Assembly: GCA_039621445.1 (NCBI GenBank)
Contig: CP154954.1
Span: 70,188,670 to 70,252,669, forward strand
DNA from: Euglena gracilis
Lineage: Eukaryota; Euglenida; Euglenophyceae; Euglenales
Reading direction: 5' to 3'
Length of the DNA stretch: 64,000 bases
Positions 23,321 through 32,005 of this stretch are shown here, in pieces (position 1 is the first letter of the stretch; each line of letters starts with the position of its first letter). The notes beneath the pieces were generated by a model that saw only the letters and a list, made by a program, of their open reading frames with translations, was not told the DNA's origin and did no database searches. A program made the position numbers and the translations under genes.

Positions 23321-25481
23321 GATGTGCTATATGGCTGCCACACGTTCTTGGTGCTCCATGCACCATTTGAAAAATGGTCTTAGCATTTTTTGAAGGGGTC
23401 TTTTCTGCCCCCCCCCCCCCTTTGGTCAGTTGTCCACAGACAAAACTAACCGGTTTTCCCAGGTCTGCTTAAACTTTTCACAGTGCTGCTTGCTGCACTG
23501 ACCTCCTTTACATTTATGTGCAAAATGGATACCTTTATGGGCCCTCTTCTAGTTTCATTAAATCCCCCTTCAGGGCCATAAGTGCAGACACCATTGCTTC
23601 TATAACAAAAGAATCGTTGACCAAACATGGGGGGACCCCCACACATACAAACATGGAAACATGGGGTGACACCTGGGGGCCCACTCCACGAGAGGGGCAG
23701 GAGTTGGTTTGCTCAAAGAATTTGGACTTTCTGGATGCAGGTTGGGCCACCCGCCATTGGACAGACGGATGGGAAGGACTCCTGGGGTGTTTGGTGAAAT
23801 TCAGCAATCCCCCCCCCGGGGGGCTTGGGCCCCCCTCCTCCTCACTTTTATCATTTTGTACATGTCTGCCAAAATTTTCAACATGCAAACTTGGCCCCTA
23901 AGGTTGGCCCCCGGTCTCACCTTCAATCATGGCCCAGGCCAAGTGCCTGGGGGGAAGCATGCTCCCAGACAGCCCAGATCCACGTTCTCCAGTAAATGTT
24001 GCATGGTTTATCTTTTGCCCTCCCGGGCAGGCAACCCGTTGCACAATCCCCCCCAGGGTTGGTAAAAAGTGGCCTGGTTTTGGTATCTAATCTGGCATGT
24101 TTTGGTTAATCCAATGCGCAAGGCATTTGTTTTTTTTCAAGCGTGATGTCTTTCTGCTGCCAATTATTACCCTCACCCCCCCCCCCGACCCCACCCATGT
24201 TAGCCGTTTAGCCTGGAGCCTGGAGCCTGGAGAAAATTTCATTCCCCCAGGCACGATTGACTGACTTGGCGACGGTGGCCAACTTGGGTACACTGATTGG
24301 CCATATGGTGGTCTGCCACCCAAGGGGTAGGGTGAAGGTATTTGTTTGCCAAGTGACAACTGTGGTGTTGCCTGCACAGGAGGCTTTTGAAAAAAATGGA
24401 GTTATTTGGGGGGGCAAGGTGCTAAAAAGCAAAAGAATGCCATCAATGTTTGCGCCTCCTTTGGATGGACGCGGGGCACGTGCGGCATCTCTGCCTGCCG
24501 GTGGGCATTTTGATGGATTTCTCCTCTCAGGTTCTATTCATTCAGCCACTTGGTCCTGGATGTTTTGCTCGAGTTCTTGTGCTTTTTTCTCGCCTTTGGG
24601 CCCAAAAAAGCATCCCCAGGACGCTTTTTTTGCATTTTTTTGCATTCATATTTTGAGGGCGCCAGACTGCAACTGGTCCAAATTTGGCTAGCGGGGGGTG
24701 GGACTTGAACAGGAAAATTGTTTGGACAAAATTTAGTCTAAGATTATGCTTCCGAAAAATGTCTTCTGCTGGCGTGATCCTTCCAAAAAACCAAAAATGT
24801 GAGGTTGTCCGTTATTAATGTATGTACCGTATTTGTGAAATCGGGAATTGGACCAGGGGTTTTTTTTAGTCTGGACCCGTCCCCGGGGGGGATGGGGGGT
24901 GGGCAAAGTGTGGTTGACAAAAAATTCGGATTATTAGTTCGAAAACCTGCATAATGAACTCAGAACGTGTAGCGCCAGCTTTGGGGCCGGTTTCAGAGTA
25001 GCGAACCGTTCTGCCCCACCCATCACAGCAGAAATTTCTCCACACAAATACTCAGGGAAACCGACCCGGGAGGAAGGGAGAATGCCTTTCTCGCCGGCGA
25101 GCACGCCAAACTCAGTTACGGCCAGGTCCCCCGGCAGAAAGTGGGGGGGGGGCGAAACCAAACTTCAACGGACACCTCGGGCTCCGCACTTTGCCGTTGT
25201 GAGGCCTCACAAGGTCTTTGTGCTTCGCCCTCGGTGTCCCTTCCTCCCTTGTCGTTTTTACTCGAGGGAGTACGAGAGCACCGTGGCTGACCAGGGTAGC
25301 AGCCCGTATCAAAATGTGCGCAAGACTCACCAAATTTGGAAATCAAGCCCAGCCAAGGGGGTATGCAGCAAAGAGCCCCCCCTGTTTTACGAAGATTTGG
25401 CGCCGAAAAATTCCTGAAAAATACTTCGAAAATTCCCGACAGAGGTCATAGCCGAGGCGGAGCCCGAGGCGTCATGCGCGC

Positions 25482-26994
25482 AACGGTCCACACCGCTCCC
25501 CCACTCGGAGCCACCTCTTTCATGGGTCTTCACCCGGCACATTCCTTTGAAAATAAGCCATTTTTGCCTCCCCAGCGCCTATAGAGCTGGGGTCTGTGCT
25601 AGGGCACCGGGGGGTCGGATCGGGAGTGCCTGCCCAGGCTGCTGCCCCCCCCCCCCCAAACCCCAGGGAGCAGGGGGGGGCATCGAGCCAGCTTTTCCAG
25701 CCAGTGGGCTTTTGTCATTTTTGAACCCCCATCGACATTTTTTTGTTTATTTTTTAAGCTGTCAATTTGTCTGTCAATGGGCGTGAAGTGGGAAACAATT
25801 CAGCAAAGATTTCGTAGATGCACAAAATGGAAGGTTGGGTTCATTTTGGTGGAAAATGGGTCCAGCCCTCATTTTTGGTAGCTCTTGCACTGCTGCCGTC
25901 TTTTTCGCACAGCTCGAAAGAGGATCAAATCTGCACCCTGGAGGGGAATGTGCACTGCGGGCCAGTGTTCACCGGGTTCGCCACCCTCGGACTGCCGGTC
26001 GCCCCAGCGACCGCCGAGTCCCTTCGGGCCGAGGGCCCCGGGGGGTCCTCGCCGGTGGGGAGGACCACCGACAGGGGTTTCCGGGGTGGGGCCTGCGCTT
26101 TCTCCGGGGGTTGATGGGCTCAAGTCAACCCCCGTTTTTTCACCCAGGTGGTTTCCACAACCCCAGCCGGTGCGTAGGATCGTTTTTTTAGCGGTTTCCG
26201 AAATTTTGCTGAAAATCGAAAAATCTGCCATTTGGTGTGAAAATCTCACTTCTCTCTCGCACACCTTGTAGGTAAAAACCAACCCACTGAATCTTGAAAC
26301 TCTTGAAGTCAAAACTGAAAGAAACTTGAATTCTGAAACTCCGAAACTTGAGTGAGAACACACTTGAAACCGAAACTGTGAAATGTGAATGTATGAAATG
26401 TGCAAACCTTGGGGCAAGGAGCGTTCGGCGAAGGAGGCGAAGGCGGGGATATAGGGGAGTGGGTGGTGCTGTCAAAGGCTCCTTCAAGGCAATGACTTCA
26501 ATGGATCAATGACCAACAATGAAACTCAACTTGCCACTCCAAATCAAAGTCCAATTGCCAAATTCAATGCAATAGTATTCCTTCTTGCCAAATATTGGGG
26601 AAAACCCCTCAAGTTCTGTGAAAAATGACAAATTTGAAGGCGCTTAGAAATTTGACCCGCTTCCAATTTGAGTCGCGGGTTTCTCTAACTGATTGGCTGT
26701 TACCTGCGACTTTGTAATTTGCGCTTTCTGGCAATTTTTGGCTGCCGGCGAAAGCCGGCGGCCGACACCCCCTCCCTTGCGACCTTAGTCGGACACCAAA
26801 AACTCGCCCCCCCCCCGTTCCTCAACAACGCGGGGGAAATCCTCCATTCGGCGCTCTTTCATCCAAAGCCTATGTCCAACACCCATTCTCCCTTGAATCA
26901 ACAAATGGGAAACAAACTTCAGGGACTACGGCTTTCAAATGCCTTCAAACCTTTGGGAAAAACTTGGTTCACCAACCAATGAACATTAGGCTGC
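25482..26994. repeat. Repeat R, copy 3, left part
   Basis: The first about 1513 bp of R, interrupted after GAACATTAGGCTGC by the 5' LTR of element B. The remaining 288 bp resume at 44473 with CTGCCCCC. Together the parts give 1801 bp, the same as the other copies once the repeated CTGC is allowed for. Confidence 0.85.
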
Positions 26995-28086
26995 TGACGA
27001 CCTTTTGAGGTCGACCGCCGGGCGGCGGAGTTTTTCCTTTTTAGAAGGCCTTTTTTAAGGGCGGTTTAGCTCTAATTTTAAGGCTTTCTAAAGATTTCCA
27101 TTAAAATTCCCTCTCCTAGGGCGCCCATGGTTTGGTTGTGCAAGGAGAGAGATTGAGTGATGCTAGGTATTCCCAAAGGGTGATTTTGGGTTTATTTAGC
27201 ATGTTTTTAAGCTTTTTATGCATTCTTCCTTTGGTTTTAAGGGAAAATGTTGGATTTGGTGAGAGCGCTTGCAAGCGCTTGGAACAGAATTTTAAGAGAT
27301 TGGCGCCTGAGTTCCTGGAGTTTTTGCAGGGGTTTGCAAAGCTCAATAATGATGGAATTCAGCATAATTTATCAAAATCAAGGGGGGAAACCTTGATTTT
27401 GACCTGGGTTGGTTGATTTTGATGCAATGGGCTAGGATTTGGGATTTGAGAGCGCTTAGGAATCAGCGCACTCAATCCTAAATTTAACTGCCCATCAAGG
27501 GCATCAAAATCACTTTTTCTTCACAGGGTTTTCCTCTTTGCCTTTTACACCATTGTACTTGTTGTGGCAAATACATCCAATTACAATCAAGAATTGAGTT
27601 TGGAATTTCAATTGCAATGGAAGATCAACAAAATCAATCATTTGAAGAAGGAGAGGTTTGTCTTCCCCCCACCTCATCTGTGGGAAAAGGGGCAGGGGGG
27701 TGGGACTCTTCAACTCAGGCAACCACTGGCCAAATTTCACCCCAAAACCCCCTTTTTGACCCAGAAACTGTGAGAAATGACACCCAGGGGGGGGTGTTGG
27801 CTCTCACTGGTTCAGCTGAGCAGGGAGGGGTTGAAACCCCAAAGGCACCCCCCTTGGAGATCCCAGTGACACCCCCCTCAGGGGTCGGGGAGGGTCCACT
27901 GGGAGGTTCCTCCTTGGAAATGATGGCCCAGTTTCGGCCACAGGGGGGGCCAGAATGGGAAAAAATTTCCGACACAAGTCGGCTCGAGGAGCCAAAAAAC
28001 GATCCTACGCCGGAAACTGGCCCGGGGCGGGGGTTTCCGCTTCACCCCAGTGCTGCCGGGGGACATGGCAGCACGGGTGTGAAACA
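26995..28086 (+). repeat. Element B 5' LTR
   Basis: 1092 bp, TGACGACC...GTGTGAAACA (TG...CA ends). It is matched by 38799-39889 plus the single A at 44472, again 1092 bp in total, with only about five differences. The right end is set by the primer-binding site at 28087 and by the point where the 3' copy leaves the internal sequence. The Gag start codon (27617) lies inside the LTR. Confidence 0.88.
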
Positions 28087-31000
28087 TGGTAAGCAGAGGT
28101 TGATCCTTCAGCCTTCAGCCAGAAATTTTGGGTCGGAAATCCCTGCGCAGAATGTTTTCTTTGATCATCAGCCAATGGCCCAATCTCAGATGGCAAATCT
28201 GACGATTGGAGTTTCGGGGAACAGGGAGTTGGGACCCGAAACCAGTTTGGCTGAACTCAGAAACCCCACAAATATGGGACAGATGTTGGAATTTCAGGGT
28301 GGGGATGGCCAGGTTGTCATTTCCAACCAACCGTGTTTTCCAGAGCCTTTTTCAGGGGTTTTGCCTTTGCAAAATATGGGGTACGGTTTTGTGCTGCCTG
28401 AGTTGCAACCTCTCCCAGACTTTTCATGGGTGCAAAATTTAGGGAATCTGCCATCATTACCCGCTTTTGCATTGCCTTTGCCTCCAGCCCAACCAGTTTC
28501 TTCAACACCAGCCCAAGAGCCGGTGGCACTTTTGCAGTTTTCCCAACCATCCCAGGTAGATGGGCTGGCGAAGGAAACGGGAAGTGCCTCGGCGGGGCAG
28601 GGGGGTGATAACCCCAGCCCAGTTTTCTTTGAAAAGCAAGCACAGGTCCATGTGCTGGGCTTAAACAATAATAATAACTGGGACAGCAATGAACGGGTCA
28701 GAGCAGAAGTGGAGCAGGCAGAGGAAAACCCGAAGGGCCAGCCCAGCTCTACTTCTGCTCGACGACCCCGAACACCGGCTTCATCACCAGGCAGTGATGA
28801 AGTTCAGCAAAAACGGCTGCACCGTGAGGTTGATAACGGTCAGCCAGCAGCTGCTGCAGCCCCCCAGCCTCCTCATATTTTCATCGAGGGGGGTGAGGAG
28901 GAGGTCCAACCCCCAGCCTATGAAAGTTCTGAAGCCACCCCCAGGGGGGGTTCACAAAATCAGGGATTTGAAGACCCCTGGGGGCAATTTTTACAAAGTA
29001 ACAGAGACCTCCAGTGGGCTGTGCAGCACCTGACTTTTCGGGTTTTGGCTTTGGAAAAAGCCAACGAAGAGTGGGTTCTGCAGCAGCAGCAGCAGCAACA
29101 ACCCCCTGCAGTCGACATCCACCTGATGGAGCACATGGCTGCACGAATCGAAGAAACGGCCAGGGCTGACTGCCTCCATATTTTTGAACTTTTTGAGAAA
29201 AAATGTGAGGCCCAGGTGCAAATTTCTGTGCAAAAAATTGACGCACAGGCACTTGAACTTTTTGTCGGGCAGGAAAAGAGTTTTGAGGAAAAACTGGCCC
29301 AGCAGTTTTCTTCGAGCCGTGATCAGTTTTTGGCCCTGAGGCAGGAATTTTTACGAATTTTGGACAGCCTGCCACGGGAAATTTTTAAACAAGTGCAAAA
29401 TCAGGTGGCTGCCTTACCAATTAAGGATCTCGTGCTTGAAACGTTTCAGCGGTTTGCTGAGAATTTTAAAGCCGCCCAGCCAGCTCAGGGGGGGGAGGCA
29501 GAAACTCTCCAGGAGCTGGCCGTTGTTGCTGCCAAAATCATTGAAGTTCAGGCTGACCTGGTATCGCTGCGTAGTACGGTCCAGGGCCAGGCTCAGCAGC
29601 TTCAGCAGTTCGCTGATTATGTTCGCCAACTGGGTAAACAAAATTCAGCGATGAATACAGCCCTCCATGGTTTTGGTGGGGGTATTCAAAAACTGCACCA
29701 GAAGATTTCAGATGAAGTAGAGAAACGACACTCAGAAATGCAAAAACTGTTGACGGATTGTCAGCAGAATTTTCAGAGTGTTCATCAGCAGATTTTTTCC
29801 CAGGAGAAAAAATTTGGTGGGCTGGTGGAGGAATTAAGGCAGGGACTTGCAAAAGTTGGGGGGAACACTTTCGAGTTGCAGAAAGTGTTGCAGGATTTAC
29901 AAAAAAATGGACCCGTACACCCAACTGCAGAACCGAGAGGAGTTTTGCAGAAAATTTCTGACATGTGGTGGCTGCGGCAGGGCAGCCAGCAACCCCTGCA
30001 CCCAGTTGGGCTGCCACAGCCTGGGCAGCAGCTGGCCCAGCAGCCCGTCGTCCAGCTAGCCCAGCAGCCTGGCCAGCCAGCAGGCCAGCCGCAGCCTGCT
30101 CACGGGCTGCCAATGGGGCTGAGCCTGCTGTCGGCTGGACAGCAGCAGCCCCTGGGGCAGCCTCAGTCCAGCTCACTGGCCAGCACGGTGCCCAGTGCTG
30201 ACCCATATTTTTCAGATCAGATTATTTCTCAAAATAAATCTGCAGGTTCAAACATTTCCCCTTCCTTAGTTATTGAGGGGGGATTTGTTTTGGAGGACAT
30301 GCAAGACACGGCAGTGGTTTCTTCTGTGTCATTGTGTGTCCCCCCACATGTTTCTGCAGCCCCTGCTTTCTCGATTAGGCCTATCGGGACAGGGGGGGCT
30401 GCAGCCAACCCAGGTAACGGGTTGGGTTTTCCTTTTATCGGTGACCCAGTAGCTTTTGAAATCTTGCAGGGAGGTGCTAAGCCCTATTTTGATGAATCGG
30501 GCAGCATTTCCTGGCAAGATTTTGAAGTAGATTGGAATCTTTACTGGGACAGGTTGACATCAGGGAAACCGTACTCTGATTTGCAAAAGCTGCAGGTTTT
30601 TGAAGCATGTTTAGGACCCAGATTAAGGGAGGAAATCAGGCTCTATCGATTGAATGGAGCCAAATTAAGTTACCCCACCATATTGGCCCAGTTCCAGAAC
30701 CGTTATGCCTCGAGTAAGGGGCTGACGGCTCGGAAAATATGGCAGGAGGTAACCATGGTTAATGAAGGAAAAATTACCCGGGCTGATCTGCAAGAATTTT
30801 GGATTAAATTTTGCAGTGCCTGGCACCATGTTAAGGATGCCACAGCCGGGGAGGCTCGGAGATTATTTTTGGAAAGAATTCCTCCTTTTTTAAGCAAGTT
30901 TTGCATAGAAGAGGAGGATAACCGAGCCCGTAAACAACCCATTGTCAGGCTCACAGGGATACCAAATCCCACGGTGGATGGGATTAAAAGGAGTGTGAGC

Positions 31001-31804
31001 CAGATCACTGGGGGGATTGATCCACGGAAGGTGGTTATCAAAAACCCTGGTGCCATTTGCCTTATTTATTTTAGTTCTTCGGAGGAGGCACTGAAATTAA
31101 CAGCCGTAAATGGAAGGAAATTGCAGGGAATGGAAAATTTCCTCAACGCCGAATTGGTGGAACAACTAATGACGGTTGAGGAAATGTTTGCTTTTGCCGA
31201 GGGCAGGTTGGCTCTACGGGAGAAGCAGGATTTGGCTTTGAATCAGCACCATTTTCCCAGATTATTCAGCAAATCGACAACAAAAGGCTCGGGGAAAATA
31301 CAGGTGTTGGAAAAAGGCCAGACCCCCCCGGTGTCCCCAACATCCATGTCAGCACCAGCAGCCGGGGGGCAGGGTCACACCTCAAAATCTGCCCCACAGC
31401 CAGCTGCGAAAGGGGATAAGGGGCCAACTCAGCCAGCCCCACGCGGCAGGTCCCCTTCTTCGTCTTCGCGGCCAGGTGCAGCTTCATGGTCGCGAACCCA
31501 AAGTCCAGCACCCCCAGCCCGGCAAGGCAAGGGGGGGCAGACCTGGACCCCGCAGGCATCGGGTAGGGGCAGGTCCCCATATCCATGCTTCAACTGTGGG
31601 GAGGGCGGACATTATTTTTATGAGTGTAACAAACCGCTGAGTGAGGCCCTTGCTAAATCTAAGGATTTTTGGCAAAATAATGGAAAAGGCAAGGGGCAGC
31701 CCAAGGGTAAAGGCCAGCCAGCCACTCAGCGAAATTCCTCAGGCAAGGGGGGTGCATGGTCAAAGGGGGGTGGGCCCACCTCTTCTCCCCCTGGAGCCCA
31801 ATAG
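27617..31804 (+). CDS. gag: Element B Gag
   Basis: A 1395-residue structural protein, very long for a Gypsy Gag. The ATG at 27617 (ATTGCAATGG) is the first in frame and lies in the LTR; the frame crosses the LTR end and primer-binding site. Residues about 1-380 are low-complexity, Pro/Gln/Gly-rich. About 460-770 are helical with coiled coils and a poly-Gln stretch. About 780-870 are Gln/Pro-rich. About 950-1230 resemble a retrotransposon capsid (SWQDFEVDWNLYWDRL, then LYRLNGAKLSY). A basic Ser/Pro/Gly segment precedes one CX2CX4HX4C zinc knuckle (CFNCGEGGHYFYEC) near 31590, followed by a Gly/Lys/Gln tail that would bind RNA. It ends at TAG 31802 with the following Pol in the same frame. It is intact, unlike the Gag of element A. 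Confidence 0.9.
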   Translation: MEDQQNQSFEEGEVCLPPTSSVGKGAGGWDSSTQATTGQISPQNPLFDPETVRNDTQGGVLALTGSAEQGGVETPKAPPLEIPVTPPSGVGEGPLGGSSLEMMAQFRPQGGPEWEKISDTSRLEEPKNDPTPETGPGRGFPLHPSAAGGHGSTGVKHGKQRLILQPSARNFGSEIPAQNVFFDHQPMAQSQMANLTIGVSGNRELGPETSLAELRNPTNMGQMLEFQGGDGQVVISNQPCFPEPFSGVLPLQNMGYGFVLPELQPLPDFSWVQNLGNLPSLPAFALPLPPAQPVSSTPAQEPVALLQFSQPSQVDGLAKETGSASAGQGGDNPSPVFFEKQAQVHVLGLNNNNNWDSNERVRAEVEQAEENPKGQPSSTSARRPRTPASSPGSDEVQQKRLHREVDNGQPAAAAAPQPPHIFIEGGEEEVQPPAYESSEATPRGGSQNQGFEDPWGQFLQSNRDLQWAVQHLTFRVLALEKANEEWVLQQQQQQQPPAVDIHLMEHMAARIEETARADCLHIFELFEKKCEAQVQISVQKIDAQALELFVGQEKSFEEKLAQQFSSSRDQFLALRQEFLRILDSLPREIFKQVQNQVAALPIKDLVLETFQRFAENFKAAQPAQGGEAETLQELAVVAAKIIEVQADLVSLRSTVQGQAQQLQQFADYVRQLGKQNSAMNTALHGFGGGIQKLHQKISDEVEKRHSEMQKLLTDCQQNFQSVHQQIFSQEKKFGGLVEELRQGLAKVGGNTFELQKVLQDLQKNGPVHPTAEPRGVLQKISDMWWLRQGSQQPLHPVGLPQPGQQLAQQPVVQLAQQPGQPAGQPQPAHGLPMGLSLLSAGQQQPLGQPQSSSLASTVPSADPYFSDQIISQNKSAGSNISPSLVIEGGFVLEDMQDTAVVSSVSLCVPPHVSAAPAFSIRPIGTGGAAANPGNGLGFPFIGDPVAFEILQGGAKPYFDESGSISWQDFEVDWNLYWDRLTSGKPYSDLQKLQVFEACLGPRLREEIRLYRLNGAKLSYPTILAQFQNRYASSKGLTARKIWQEVTMVNEGKITRADLQEFWIKFCSAWHHVKDATAGEARRLFLERIPPFLSKFCIEEEDNRARKQPIVRLTGIPNPTVDGIKRSVSQITGGIDPRKVVIKNPGAICLIYFSSSEEALKLTAVNGRKLQGMENFLNAELVEQLMTVEEMFAFAEGRLALREKQDLALNQHHFPRLFSKSTTKGSGKIQVLEKGQTPPVSPTSMSAPAAGGQGHTSKSAPQPAAKGDKGPTQPAPRGRSPSSSSRPGAASWSRTQSPAPPARQGKGGQTWTPQASGRGRSPYPCFNCGEGGHYFYECNKPLSEALAKSKDFWQNNGKGKGQPKGKGQPATQRNSSGKGGAWSKGGGPTSSPPGAQ
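28087..28099 (+). promoter_or_regulatory. Primer-binding site, initiator-Met-like with one extra base
   Basis: TGGTAAGCAGAGG starts immediately after the LTR. It equals the element A primer-binding site TGGTAGCAGAGG with one inserted A, so pairing with initiator Met tRNA would carry a one-base bulge. The Gag frame passes through it. Confidence 0.6.
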
Positions 31805-31841
31805 GGGGGCCAGGGGCAGTTTGAGAAGGGGGGGGCTGCCC
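31802..31841 (+). promoter_or_regulatory. Candidate stop-codon readthrough signal
   Basis: The Gag stop UAG is followed by a nine-base G-rich spacer (GGGGGCCAG) and a perfect 6-bp stem GGGCAG (31814-31819) / CTGCCC (31836-31841) with a 16-base loop. Pol continues in the same frame. UAG, a short purine-rich spacer and a downstream structured element are the known ingredients of gammaretroviral Gag-Pol readthrough. Weakness: a second in-frame stop (TGA) lies at 32003. Confidence 0.45.
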
Positions 31842-32005
31842 ATGGCCGTGTCTCTCCCCCCTGTGAGGAAAACGGTGTAAATATTTCTGATTCAAAAAAC
31901 TGGGCTTTACAGGATTTTATGGCTGATTCAAGGTGTTGTGAAAAACATTCTTTGGATCAGCCCCCCAGATTTTTGAATCGGACCCGATACTCCTGGAGGG
32001 AATGA

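Larger units (their letters stand above)
21839..25481. repeat. Duplicated module, copy D2 (left part)
   Basis: Second copy of 1-3300 with the same order of microsatellite, MITE and T/G-rich spacer, and only scattered substitutions and run-length differences. It is preceded by unique sequence. No gene seen; 23329-25481 corresponds to the gene-free part of D1. Confidence 0.9.

Noticed and set aside
27301-27316. TGGCGCCTGAG as a Lys-tRNA-type primer site of element B with a 300-bp LTR
   Set aside because: The LTR pair extends to 28086 with TG...CA ends, and a better primer site follows there; the internal match has no LTR end before it.
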